Assembly: GCA_039621445.1 (NCBI GenBank)
Contig: CP154956.1
Span: 54,297,143 to 54,361,142 of the forward strand
Length of the DNA stretch: 64,000 bases
Reading direction: 5' to 3'
Source of the DNA: Euglena gracilis
Taxonomy: Eukaryota; Euglenida; Euglenophyceae; Euglenales
Position numbers and translations under genes: made by a program. Positions 25,201 to 33,363 of this stretch are shown piece after piece. The notes under the pieces are model-generated. The model had not been told where the DNA came from and ran no database searches. It saw only the letters and a program-made list of their open reading frames with translations. Every line of letters begins with the position of its first letter. The first letter of the stretch is position 1.

Positions 25201-26548
25201 TGTCCTTGTCGTGTTGTTCGAGGGTTTTGTCTTCTGACCCCTGCCATATGGTTCCAACGATTATGTCGTCCACGTAGGGGTTTGCAATGTCTTGTACCTC
25301 CTCCAGGCTGTACTCGATCACCCGCTGGAAAATCGGTACACCGTTTTTCATTCCCATGACCACCACTCTCCACTGTTTTGTTCCCTTAGGTGTGCTGCAG
25401 CAGGTGTAGGGTCTGGACTCTGTTCTCAGTGGCACCTGGTGGAAAGCGTCTTTTAGGTCCAGTACACTGTACAGGGCCCGTTGTCCTTGTTGAACTAGGA
25501 TGTCTTCTATCCTAGGGAGGGGATGGGCGTCTGTGATTGTCGCCTCGTTCAGTGCTCTGAAATCCACCACCCCTCTCCATTTTCCACCTTTTTTGGCCAC
25601 CACGAACGTGGGGCTGGACCAGTCACTCCTCCCGTCTTCCACTTTCAGGTCCCTAACCCATTCGTCCACCATGTCGATGAGTGCCTGTCGGCGTTCTCCT
25701 GTCATGTGGATGGGTCTTTGCTTTTTCGCCACTGTTCCAGGTTTCAGTTCGATTTTCCCATAACCCAGTGGTCCGCGTTCTGGGGGGTCTGGGAAAATTT
25801 TGTCTCGCAAGACCACTCCTTCATAGTCCTGCCGTAGTTTTTTCACCAGTTCAGCCACCTTTTCGCCTTGTGTTTCCTGTCCTTCTGGCACCACCACAAC
25901 ACCGTGAACCCTGTCAGATTTCTTTGCCGATTTCTGAAGTTGTTTTGCCAGTGTTTCCAGTGTTGTTTCGTCTTCAAACAGTTTTTCCTCGTCCTGGCCC
26001 GCTTCAGCAGGAATCTGCAAATTCATTGCTCGAACTGCCGAAATGTTTTTCTGAAGTTGGTGTATTTTCCGTTCCCTGTGTTTTTGTTCCTTCAGCTGGT
26101 GCCAACTGGACAGCAGCCGCAGTGGTTCACCTATGAGGGCCAGTGATTGTAGGTGTGGAAAAACCCCCAGTTGGTGTTGTTCCATCCACGGATACCCGAG
26201 GATGGCATCCACTTGGATGTCGGCATCATGGAATGTTCCAATGGTGGACCACTCCCTTGTTCTGTCCGTGTTGTGCACCCGTGATGAAAACTGCAGTTCC
26301 AGTGTGACTTCGTGTAGTCCTCCTTCCATCCTTGTTCCGTCTGCTGTGATCAGGGCCAAGGGTTTTTGTGAACGTCTGAAGTTTTGTTGGGGAATCAGGT
26401 TCTTTTTCACCAGGTTTGCCTGTGCTCCCGTGTCAATTAGTGAACATTTTTTTGCCGTCCGGCAACACAGCACGGACTTCAATGAGGAGTTGTTTTGCAT
26501 TCTTTCTGCTGATGACCTGCCCCAGCAGGAGTTTGGACACCGGTTCAC
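22262..26548 (-). CDS. Element B Pol: protease, RT, RNase H, integrase, chromodomain
   Basis: 1,428 codons, uninterrupted. Protease: L-I-D-T-G-A at 37-42 and A-I-L-G-Y-P at 115-120. RT about 260-450, with V-V-D-F-R-A-L-N, L-D-L-K-D-A-F-H-Q, M-G-M-K-N-G-V-P and catalytic Y-V-D-D at 425-428. RNase H about 580-720, with L-R-V-D-A-S-G near 590, R-E-K-E-T-Y-A near 645, L-T-D-H-K near 670 and Y-V-P-G-K-D-N-T-V-A-D-A-L-S-R. A 200-residue charged, disordered insert separates RNase H from integrase. Integrase has H-H-x5-H ... C-E-T-C, V-A-I-D, S-S-D-R-G and R-A-E. The chromodomain near the end has W-E-V-E-K-V-L and I-Q-W-K-N-W-D-P-S-D-T-Q-W-E-P. The protease starts right at the N-terminus in the +1 frame relative to the methyltransferase ORF, so Pol is probably made as a fusion. 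All catalytic residues appear intact. Confidence 0.95.
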   Translation of the reverse strand: MNRCPNSCWGRSSAERMQNNSSLKSVLCCRTAKKCSLIDTGAQANLVKKNLIPQQNFRRSQKPLALITADGTRMEGGLHEVTLELQFSSRVHNTDRTREWSTIGTFHDADIQVDAILGYPWMEQHQLGVFPHLQSLALIGEPLRLLSSWHQLKEQKHRERKIHQLQKNISAVRAMNLQIPAEAGQDEEKLFEDETTLETLAKQLQKSAKKSDRVHGVVVVPEGQETQGEKVAELVKKLRQDYEGVVLRDKIFPDPPERGPLGYGKIELKPGTVAKKQRPIHMTGERRQALIDMVDEWVRDLKVEDGRSDWSSPTFVVAKKGGKWRGVVDFRALNEATITDAHPLPRIEDILVQQGQRALYSVLDLKDAFHQVPLRTESRPYTCCSTPKGTKQWRVVVMGMKNGVPIFQRVIEYSLEEVQDIANPYVDDIIVGTIWQGSEDKTLEQHDKDIRRVMEALKKQQHVADIKKCKFFVKEVEFCGHVLGGGQRKPAPGKLMALEKWEEPKTVTALRAFLGFTNYYASYVPGYAELAADLMEKLKVKKGQGKKGSLTPVFFGEKERTAFQTIKEKLLGSLKLQTVNPDKPFILRVDASGRAVGAALEQFAEDTAEKPDPTTAMTKKTVPVAFCSRKLTPGQVRSWSPREKETYAVILALQKWASWIGMQPVLVLTDHKSIEAWATEALDTPSGPAGRRARWHELLSRFDITVAYVPGKDNTVADALSRWAYPASQAFADVSIHGSEEDDRLMKEIIKQEEKEQKTCMVINVADLTQAQKQLQEPVTVAVTTRGGAKTGEDSPTVPGSTENDDTPQKISKTPQKPAKTTKKWVVKETTVVEPSKKLAEATPRETTDEAGNLIRPDQPKNKTPKNSKTAEGPSTEEDPPRRRPLEEDPVEPLTTTDSTKQQDAQGASSSTGTPVGPPSRGVHAPELQQGEPKGVMDREWKNEYESCPRWGPVLKNLKETGFKNWPDGYRVDNGRLYKNGLLCVPSGLTGNVIREHHETAGHPGSARLWDQMGRWFAFADHQDAKKLTGKMMTMCETCQATEPSHLPYKCPIEPTPIPAHLMDSVAIDLFSLPETTFEGKKYDTLALCVDRLSGWMVATPHLAKGLTAEKVGKEMYKQWGIFGIPSVVSSDRGSHFTAGWWKTLCAAHGVRVAYGQAYHHQANGRAEVAGQQVLRKLAKLAAEKGVPWVELLPNALRALHDVPGETGLSPYEIVFGRHRPLAGLPYQPQKEAEGATAFLERMKEQDQWVSLVLNEKQHERAETVNQKRREPPVLEIGSKVWYQPERQPGTDKLEPKWKGPAVVLERVGQHPYVVELRPGNRQPAHRSQLKPHVEDLYNTTPVPLYFWSGKAQELEVGPDEWEVEKVLKHRRKDGKLQFLIQWKNWDPSDTQWEPLNHFFLRTNKDVVQYCKKRDLAVDVRELLDGME

Positions 26549-27977
26549 ACAGTCGTTTTGGAAGCCGAATGTTTTGGTCTGGTTCTGTTTTGTCAGTTGA
26601 ATCTGGGTTTGGCTGTTGACCTGTCAGTTCTGGGCTGGGCTGTGAGAGCATGTTTTGTCGTGCAGTCTGGGCAGGGCTGGGCTGCTGCAGCGGTTGTTGC
26701 TGCGCGGCCTGGGCTTGGCTGGTTTGCCGTAGCCGTTCGTGGAACCCCGCCAGGTCCTGAATCAGTTGTTCTGGGATCCTGAATTTTTTGAAGGCTGGAA
26801 TGTTGTGTTTGTTGCTGAGTTTCACCAGGTGGCCACCACTGTTCGGGTCCAGGTTTTTGCAGGTTTTTCCGTCGCACCGTTTTGCTGGTACCTGCAGGAT
26901 GTCAGGGCTGCCCCAGATTCGTGTTGGTTTTTTGTAACCCCAGTCTGTGTATTGACAATAATCCACGTCAATGTACGGGTACGGTTTCATGTAATCTCGT
27001 TTTCCCAGGTATCCGTACCTTGGGTTTTCCAACCACCATTTCTGCGGCTGCAGAAATTCCACAATTTCCAGGGCTTTCTTTGCAAGGCTGTCTCCTTTTT
27101 CCAGGGTTCTGGGTCTTGTCGTCAGGGCAATGCTGAATTCTGTGCAGGGAACCCCACACACCACCGTGTGGAATTCACCAGGTTTGAAGTGTTTTCTGAA
27201 GTCCCATTCCAGTACGTCCACCTGGTAATCCGCCTTCCACCTGGGGTCTGAATCCACCGTCACCACCTCGAAACCCATTTTTTCGTACACTTTGCTGACC
27301 GATTTTGTTCCACAGAACAGGTCCAGCATTTTTGGTTTTGGTTTTTCTGCTGTGGCCCGTTCTGGTGTCGCTGTGGCTGCCTCCTGCAGTTTTCTGATGT
27401 GTTTCTGTGGTTTTTCTGTCCCCAGGTCGGTTCTTTGTTCACCACCCTCCACCTCGTCCTCCACTGGCGGGTACTCGTGGGCTGTGCCGAACCTCACCTT
27501 GGATGTCGGATGTAGGGGGGTGAAGTGTTTGTGGAAACCTGGTAGGTACTTGCACCGTGTTTTGTGTCCGCATACCAAAAACACTTCCACATGCCATGGT
27601 GTATTCCTGCAGTTCTTGTCACCCTGTCCGAACAGTTTTGTTCCCGCTGGGATGAACATTGACATCACTGCCAGTTTTTTGATTTCTCCGTACCATTTTC
27701 TGTGAACCCATCTGGGTACCATGAGGAGTGCATGGGCCTCATCTGTTTGAATTTTTCTCACCACTTGTGAAATTTTGCTGAATGGGGGGTTCATCCACAG
27801 CAGTTTTCCGTGCCAGTCTTTTTCAAATGCGTCTGTGCCTTCAGGGCTGCCAGATCCCCACCACTGCGGGAATCTTTTGTTTTTTTCCGTTGCAAAGGCG
27901 TCCAGCTGGGGCTGGACCCCGAAGTGTGAGAGAATTTCTGTCATTTTTTCTTCCTTCACGTGGTAGTTTTCAGACAC
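26433..27977 (-). CDS. Element B dual DNA methyltransferase ORF (Dam-like domain + C5-cytosine methyltransferase)
   Basis: 514 codons from a GTG; the frame is open all the way up to the Gag TGA at 28,212, and the first ATG is at 27,944. Residues 15-135: Dam-like adenine methyltransferase fold as found in DIRS and related retroelements, with L-D-A-F-A-T-E-K-N, L-L-W-M-N-P-P-F (catalytic N-P-P-F at 63-66) and L-L-M-V-P-R-W. Residues 215-415: C5-cytosine methyltransferase with motif I D-L-F-C-G-T (219-224), the acidic V-D-S-D-P (241-245), motif IV V-P-C-T-E-F-S holding the catalytic Cys (276-282), motif VI L-E-N-P (ENV-like, 316-319) and G-Y-K-K-P-T-R-I-W (347-355). It would methylate DNA, perhaps the element's own cDNA. 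The tail leads into protease. Retrotransposon-borne cytosine methyltransferases are known from dinoflagellates and charophytes. Confidence 0.88.
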   Translation of the reverse strand: MSENYHVKEEKMTEILSHFGVQPQLDAFATEKNKRFPQWWGSGSPEGTDAFEKDWHGKLLWMNPPFSKISQVVRKIQTDEAHALLMVPRWVHRKWYGEIKKLAVMSMFIPAGTKLFGQGDKNCRNTPWHVEVFLVCGHKTRCKYLPGFHKHFTPLHPTSKVRFGTAHEYPPVEDEVEGGEQRTDLGTEKPQKHIRKLQEAATATPERATAEKPKPKMLDLFCGTKSVSKVYEKMGFEVVTVDSDPRWKADYQVDVLEWDFRKHFKPGEFHTVVCGVPCTEFSIALTTRPRTLEKGDSLAKKALEIVEFLQPQKWWLENPRYGYLGKRDYMKPYPYIDVDYCQYTDWGYKKPTRIWGSPDILQVPAKRCDGKTCKNLDPNSGGHLVKLSNKHNIPAFKKFRIPEQLIQDLAGFHERLRQTSQAQAAQQQPLQQPSPAQTARQNMLSQPSPELTGQQPNPDSTDKTEPDQNIRLPKRLCEPVSKLLLGQVISRKNAKQLLIEVRAVLPDGKKMFTN

Positions 27978-28211
27978 CCACCGTGAAGCTGCTCTGCCGA
28001 ACCTGCAGCTGACCTGTTCCCGTTTCGGTTCTGGGCTGTGGAGTCGTTTTTTTGTCAGGATGTTTTTCTTTTGGGGTTTTTTCTTACCTCCCTTACCCAG
28101 TGTGTATGACCGCTGCGGCTCTGGACCTGGTTCCCTTGTTTTGTTTTGTTGTTTCGGTTGTGTCTCCAGAGAGTCGCCCCTCTCGTCCCCTACCCTCAGG
28201 CCGCAGCCCCT

Positions 28212-31200
28212 TCACTTCCGTTCAGCGTTTTGAACTGGCTGCCAGCGATTGCTGGAAGATGCTTCTGCCTTTGGCTGTCCCTGTGGCTGGTTGGCTGGCT
28301 CCTGTGAATTGGTTTGCTGAGGCTGTGGTTCAGTTTTCGTTGCTGCTGGCTGTAGCTGTGGCTGCCCTTTGCCTTTTCCTTTCCCGCTCCCCTTCCCAGA
28401 ATCGTATCCTTTCCCAGAGTTGTATCCCTTTCCTGAATCGTAGCCTTTGCCGTAATTCTGATTCCAGTTCTGGTTCTGGTTCCAGTTTTGGGTTGAACCC
28501 CAGTTTTGACCTTTCCCCTTTCCTTTGCCTTTGCCCCAGTCGTTCTGTCCCCAGTCTGACCAGTTGGTGTACCGTCCCTGGCCAGGCTGTTCTGAAACTG
28601 CCATGGGCACCTGCTGACGCGGAGAAGGGGGTCTGGGTTTTTCAGGTGTTGGGGTTCGAGGTCCAGGGGAGTTGGGTCGGGATCTGGAAGGTGGTGTCCG
28701 ACTTCTGGATTTTGTTTTCTCCTCCTCCTTGACTTCCCTGACGTAACCCCTGCGGTCCATCGACCGTGATCTGTTTTCACGAGGTTGGTTCTGCCAGCCG
28801 TTGTACCCCCTACCCAGGGAGTCTGACTGTTGTTGGCACCTGAGTTCGGTTTCCACACGTTGGAACAGTTCATCCAGAGTCAGTCTTGCTTGCACCTGTG
28901 TGAAGTGTGGTTTGTGTCCAGTCAGCAACGTGGAACTGTTTTTCATCAGGAGCAGTTCAGCTGCTCTGCTGCTGTGCAGTTGGATCCTGAAGTTTTGTCC
29001 GTCTCGTGCCACCTGAAAATTCTCACCTGTGCCCACAGTTGCTGCCACCAGGTCACGAACGTCTTCCGTTGTTGCATCGGGTACGTTTGCAATGTTCGTG
29101 ACCCCTTTCAGTTTCAGTGTTGGTCTGTCCTGATTTCTGCGGTCCTGTTCCCTGATGCAGCTTCTGCGTTGCGTTTCAGGCATTTTTTCAGCCACCAGGT
29201 TGTAAGCGTCTTCCTCTGATGGATTTTCCAGCCTGCTGTAGAGGAGTTTGAAATGGGCCTCAAACTCCCTCCACGCTTCCAGTGTCAGTTTTCCTTCCGT
29301 TTTTGGTCTCAGGTTTTTCAGTTCGTCTTTGATGGCTGATTGCGTGTCTCCACCGTATTTCTGGCACATCCAGTTCCAAAATTCCTGGTATTTTATTTTC
29401 TCACCGCGTTCCTGTCTGCGTTGTAGTTCCAGTTTGCTGGCACTGTCCAGGCTGCCCTCCAGCAGTGACAGTTTCAGGTCGTCGGTCAGGGACCCCTGAC
29501 CGGCTGACACACGTTGCAGGTACATTGGAAATTTCACGGCAAAATCTGCGAAATTCCCCTGCAGTGTTGGTCTTACCAGGTCCTTTGTCATTGCCGCGCC
29601 CACTGGACCCAGCAGCAGCCCGAAGGATGCTGCCGGGGCCGTTGCCACGGGTGCCACCACTGTTTCCTCTCCTATGTGGTGGATGGCAGTTTGGGTAGAC
29701 CCCATCTGGGGTCCCACCCAGGTTGTTGTGGCTGTGTTCTGAGTTTCGGTTTCGTCTGCCCACATGAACAAGCCCCGAGTCCGGGACTGTGGGTTTTGTT
29801 GTGTCGTCACTGGCTGTGAAACCTGTTGAGTCGGCTGGTTTGGCTGTGGTGCTGGGCTTGTCGGGTTTGTCGCCAGAGCTGGGCTGGTCGGGACTGCAGT
29901 CGGTCGTTCTGTTTGTCGAGTCAGTTGGGCAATTAACGGTGTCAAGGCAGTTTTCAGTTCCTGTTGGATGAGCTGCCCCACCAGGGAAGCCGAGTTAACG
30001 GTCCCCAGTGCTGCAGCTCCTCCTTCCATTTTTGGGTGTGGTGTTTCGTCCCCCCAGTGCTGGCTGCTCTGGCTGAACATACCTGTCAGGGGTTGTGGGG
30101 TCCCCGTCCCCGTTTGACAGGCCTGGGGTTCTGGGGTCCCCGTCCCTTGGTTTCCTGCGGGCTGGCCCCTCAGGGCTGGCCGTGGCTGGGCCAGGGGTTG
30201 TGGGGTCCCCATCCCCGTTGGCCAGGCATGGGGTTCTAGGGTCGCCGTGCCTTGTGGTCTTGAGGGCTGGCCCCTCGGGGCTGGTGGGGGCTGGTTCTGG
30301 GGTTGTGGGGTCCCCGATCCCCGTTGGCCCGCGGCCCTGTCCACCCCCTGGGGGGGCTGTTCTGTTCGTTGGGCCGTTGTGGCTGCCCCTGGCTGTCCAG
30401 CCTGGGTCCTCGAGGGAGGCCCACTGGCCAGGGGGCTGGCCCCCGACTCTGGCCCGAAGGCCCCTGTGCAGGCTGGGCGAGAGGAAATGCAAAGATTTTC
30501 AAAAAGTTTGGGTATTTCAGCCAGGCTAGGGCTGGGGGTTGTGATTTGCTGGGTGTTTTGCCTTTCCAGTTTTTCAGTCAGGTTTTCAGTCGTTTTTGTC
30601 ACAGTACTGATTTTTCTGTCCAGGGTCACCAGCTGTTCTGTCCACCGTTTCTGCTGTGTTTGCAGTTCCGTGGTCAGAGAATGTAAATGCTGCCAAATGC
30701 CGTTGTCATGTGTTTCCCGTTCTGCAGTTTTTGTTGTCAGACCAGCCAGTTTTGCTTCCAGTTGACCGACCCTGGTTGTCATTGAGCCAATGGCAGATGT
30801 CATTTCCAGCCATTTGGCATGTTCCGATGCGTCATGTGTTCCTGCTTTAATGGTCTCTTTTTGTAGTTCACCCAGCAGTTTTTGAGTCTTTTGGGCTGTT
30901 TCGTCCACCCTGTGACCCAGGTTGCCGACCTCCAGGTTCAGGCGTTCAGTGCGTTGTTTGTGTTTTTCTTCGTTGGAGGTCAGAGTTTCCACCTGTCGTT
31001 TCAGTCTGCCGATTTCCTCGTTCAGTTGTGTAATCTGCTGCTGCTGATCTGGGATTTTCTGCAGTTCGACCAGTTTTTTGTGCAGGTAATCACAGTTTTG
31101 AATGGTTGTTGTTGTTTTTGTTTCCTGCTGCTGAACCCGTCCTGCCAGATTTTCGATTTCACTGCCCATGTCCTTCTGAATTCTTTCCACCACACTGCTG

Positions 31201-32663
31201 ATTTCGCCTCTTAGGTTTTCAACTTTTCTGGACACTGTTGCCACAGTTTCGTCCACTTTGCTGTTCACCGTTTGGACTCCGCCTGTGATTCTTGCGACCC
31301 GTTCTTCTGCCACAGCCAATCTCTGTTGCAGTTCTGCAGTTGTTTTTTCGTTTTCTCGCTGTCGGTGTAGTAAACCAACCAGATGTTCACCCTGGTTCTG
31401 TGCGTTTCCACCTGCCATCTGCAGAAAACTGTGAAATTCCCTGAGTTTTTCACCCAGTGAGCCAGACATTTCCCTGATTTCTGTGATCTGCTGTGACATT
31501 CCGTTGAAATGTTCCTGGTACAGTCCGTTCTGGTTGACTGTCACCAGTTCCATGCTTGCTTGGGTTGTTGCCAGCAGTTCTTCGTGTCTGCCGTTTATTT
31601 CTGTCATGAGCGCTTCACCCTGTCTGTTGACCGTTGCGTGCAGTTCGCTGACCCATTCCGTCGTTGTTTGCTGTAGCTGCTGCAGTGTTTCTGCCGTTTG
31701 CTGATTCGTCTGTTCAGTTTTGTGTCTGAACTGTTGAAATTCCTGGGTCAGCTGTCCAGTTTCGTACGCAAAGTTTGACCACCAGTCCCAGTCAGTGTTC
31801 TGGTTCTGTGGTTCCGGCTGTGGAATCTCGTACGAGCTGTACGATGGTTCCTGGTACGAAGTTTCAGTTTCACCCTGGAGGCGGTCTGGTTGTTCCGGGC
31901 TCTGTCGTACCGCCACCAGTGCAAAACTCTGGGTTCCTGGTTGCTGTGCTGTTGCGGTTTGCCAGTTTTGGTTGTTCTGAGTGTCCGTTTCTGGCTGTTG
32001 GTACCAGTTTTGTGGTGCAAACACCTGTTCGTCGAAGTACGGTTCGTTGTTTTCGTCCAGTTCTGTGTAATCTGGTGCTGGACCGGTCTGTTCGGTGTCG
32101 TCCTGGTCCATGTGCACCATGGCAATGACACGTGGGCTGTCATTGCATGTCCGTGGCACTGTAATGTCTGTGCCGTTTTGTTCAGTTTCTGTCCACCTGT
32201 TGCTGTCCAGTGATTGGTACATGGCGGCAAAGCCATCTGCCGGCTCCACCACCCTAGCGATGGCGGTTAAGGCAGCTGGCATTTCCAGTGTTTGGTTCAC
32301 GGCTGGGAAACCATCCGCCTGCTCCACCACCCTAGCGATGGCGGTTAAGGCAGCTGGCACATCCAGAGTTTGGTTCAGAGCTGGGCAGCCATCCGCCGGC
32401 TCCACCATCCTAGCGATGGCAGTTGAGGCAGCTGGCATGTCAGCGTCAGTTTTTGCAGTTTCTTGTCGTTTTTCAGTTTCTTGTTCGTAGCCGCATGTTG
32501 GAGGGGAATCAAAAATGGGCAGTCTACCTCTGCGACCATGTTGTAACCGTGGTGCCCGCCCTGGGGTTTCCAGTTCCTCGGGGCCGGCACCCCGTTGCGT
32601 AGGATCTTTAACCCTGCCCAGGGTGTTTTCAATTCCCCTCGCGGCCTGTTTCAAAAATTGCAT
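28212..32663 (-). CDS. Element B Gag (1,483 aa)
   Basis: Starts at an ATG inside the 5' LTR (32,661-32,663), so the first ~41 residues are LTR-encoded and the frame crosses the primer-binding site. Order: a tandem repeat of a ~33-residue unit (about residues 75-150); Gln-rich region; long coiled coil (about 305-730); Pro/Gly/Thr-rich repeats with G-T-P-Q-P (about 740-900); capsid-like helical region (about 1,020-1,160, F-A-V-K-F-P-M-Y-L-Q-R, W-N-W-M-C-Q-K-Y-G-G-D); an Arg/Ser-rich stretch (about 1,290-1,350); and a GKGKGK plus G-K-G-Y-D-S repeat tail that probably replaces CCHC knuckles, which are absent. It ends in TGA, after which the same frame continues into the methyltransferases. Confidence 0.88.
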   Translation of the reverse strand: MQFLKQAARGIENTLGRVKDPTQRGAGPEELETPGRAPRLQHGRRGRLPIFDSPPTCGYEQETEKRQETAKTDADMPAASTAIARMVEPADGCPALNQTLDVPAALTAIARVVEQADGFPAVNQTLEMPAALTAIARVVEPADGFAAMYQSLDSNRWTETEQNGTDITVPRTCNDSPRVIAMVHMDQDDTEQTGPAPDYTELDENNEPYFDEQVFAPQNWYQQPETDTQNNQNWQTATAQQPGTQSFALVAVRQSPEQPDRLQGETETSYQEPSYSSYEIPQPEPQNQNTDWDWWSNFAYETGQLTQEFQQFRHKTEQTNQQTAETLQQLQQTTTEWVSELHATVNRQGEALMTEINGRHEELLATTQASMELVTVNQNGLYQEHFNGMSQQITEIREMSGSLGEKLREFHSFLQMAGGNAQNQGEHLVGLLHRQRENEKTTAELQQRLAVAEERVARITGGVQTVNSKVDETVATVSRKVENLRGEISSVVERIQKDMGSEIENLAGRVQQQETKTTTTIQNCDYLHKKLVELQKIPDQQQQITQLNEEIGRLKRQVETLTSNEEKHKQRTERLNLEVGNLGHRVDETAQKTQKLLGELQKETIKAGTHDASEHAKWLEMTSAIGSMTTRVGQLEAKLAGLTTKTAERETHDNGIWQHLHSLTTELQTQQKRWTEQLVTLDRKISTVTKTTENLTEKLERQNTQQITTPSPSLAEIPKLFENLCISSRPACTGAFGPESGASPLASGPPSRTQAGQPGAATTAQRTEQPPQGVDRAAGQRGSGTPQPQNQPPPAPRGQPSRPQGTATLEPHAWPTGMGTPQPLAQPRPALRGQPAGNQGTGTPEPQACQTGTGTPQPLTGMFSQSSQHWGDETPHPKMEGGAAALGTVNSASLVGQLIQQELKTALTPLIAQLTRQTERPTAVPTSPALATNPTSPAPQPNQPTQQVSQPVTTQQNPQSRTRGLFMWADETETQNTATTTWVGPQMGSTQTAIHHIGEETVVAPVATAPAASFGLLLGPVGAAMTKDLVRPTLQGNFADFAVKFPMYLQRVSAGQGSLTDDLKLSLLEGSLDSASKLELQRRQERGEKIKYQEFWNWMCQKYGGDTQSAIKDELKNLRPKTEGKLTLEAWREFEAHFKLLYSRLENPSEEDAYNLVAEKMPETQRRSCIREQDRRNQDRPTLKLKGVTNIANVPDATTEDVRDLVAATVGTGENFQVARDGQNFRIQLHSSRAAELLLMKNSSTLLTGHKPHFTQVQARLTLDELFQRVETELRCQQQSDSLGRGYNGWQNQPRENRSRSMDRRGYVREVKEEEKTKSRSRTPPSRSRPNSPGPRTPTPEKPRPPSPRQQVPMAVSEQPGQGRYTNWSDWGQNDWGKGKGKGKGQNWGSTQNWNQNQNWNQNYGKGYDSGKGYNSGKGYDSGKGSGKGKGKGQPQLQPAATKTEPQPQQTNSQEPANQPQGQPKAEASSSNRWQPVQNAERK
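32225..32430 (-). repeat. ~99-bp tandem repeat within Gag
   Basis: Two full and one partial copies of a ~99-bp unit containing CCTAGCGATGGCGGTTAAGG (last copy CAGTTGAGG). It encodes a repeated A-L-T-A-I-A-R-V-V-E-x-A-D-G-F motif. Length is a multiple of three, so the frame is kept. Confidence 0.85.
32522..32538 (-). promoter_or_regulatory. Element B tRNA primer-binding site
   Basis: Sense strand TGGTCGCAGAGGTAGAC begins directly after the LTR end ACAACA. It matches initiator tRNA-Met-type sites (TGGTAGCAGAGG) except for one base. Confidence 0.75.
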
Positions 32664-33021
32664 TTTCTTTTGTTTTGGTGGGTCTTTTTGGTGAAAACAG
32701 GTGGGTTGGGTGGCTCACACCTTTTCTTTGATAAAAATTCACAAGACCAACAGCACAATACAAGCAATTCAGCAATTCCAAATCCAGCACCAATGTAATG
32801 AACCACGAAATGTCCAGGTAAGAATGATAATTGCCACCAAGGTAATTCAATTCTTGAACTTCAAACTGACAGTGTGACAGAGAGACAGAGCCCTGTGCAA
32901 ACAGATAGGGTCAGCAATGCTAATAATTCCTAATAAGATTTTCCTAATCCTAACTGCAGAGTCATCCGGTTGGGTTGGGTTAGGTTATGTTGTTTGGGGC
33001 ACTCAGCACCCCTGACTCACA
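32539..33021 (-). repeat. Element B 5' LTR
   Basis: 483 bp, one visible mismatch to 3,219-3,701. Contains the Gag start codon at 32,661-32,663. Confidence 0.93.
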
Positions 33022-33025
33022 AGTG
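33022..33025. repeat. AGTG target-site duplication, right side of element B
   Basis: Matches 3,215-3,218. Confidence 0.8.
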
Positions 33026-33249
33026 GCGGGCGGAGGTGTAGCTGCGGGCGGTAGGTGGTGTGTCCCGAGCTGTGCTAAGAGACACCGTTCTGCCGCTGCC
33101 AAGGCGGCGGGGCTAGCCACGTGTCCGGCGGGTAGTCCGCACGGCATTCCCTCATGCAGGTGTGGAGGGGACGTGGGCGGCGGTTGTAGGAGGTCCGCCT
33201 GTCCCCTCCGGTGTTTCCTGGGGGACGGCGTTGGAGGTTTCCCGGTGGT

Positions 33250-33276
33250 AGGGCCGGGGTTCAGTTCCACGTCTCC
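33250..33276 (-). promoter_or_regulatory. 2A-like motif (GDVELNPGP)
   Basis: Perfect D-V/I-E-x-N-P-G-P consensus in the LINE frame. 2A peptides make the ribosome skip the final Gly-Pro bond, releasing the upstream product. Confidence 0.8.
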
Positions 33277-33336
33277 AGCCAGAGTGATGGGTGGGTGGGA
33301 AGGTCGCCAAGAGACGGGGGGCGGTGTCCCAAGGGG

Positions 33337-33363
33337 GGGTCCAGGGTTCAATGGCACGTCGCC
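33337..33363 (-). promoter_or_regulatory. 2A-like motif variant (GDVPLNPGP)
   Basis: Same frame as the motif at 33,250, 29 codons upstream. The Glu of the consensus is replaced by Pro, so skipping may be weakened. Confidence 0.55.

Larger units (their letters stand above)
3219..33021 (-). mobile_element. Element B: Ty3/gypsy LTR retrotransposon with DNA methyltransferases (interrupted by element A)
   Basis: Two 483-bp direct repeats (3,219-3,701 and 32,539-33,021) bracket the element. In its sense (minus) orientation the LTR starts TGTGAGTCAGG and ends GGTTACAACA, giving TG...CA ends. The 5' LTR is followed directly by a primer-binding site and the 3' LTR is preceded by a purine tract. Removing nested element A (16.8 kb including one target duplication) leaves about 13.0 kb. 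Gene order is LTR, Gag, methyltransferases, PR-RT-RH-IN-chromodomain, a long C-rich 3' region, LTR. The RT-RH-IN order and the chromodomain place it in Ty3/gypsy. The LTRs differ by one visible base (T versus A near 3,442 and 32,762), so it is a young insertion. Confidence 0.93.
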
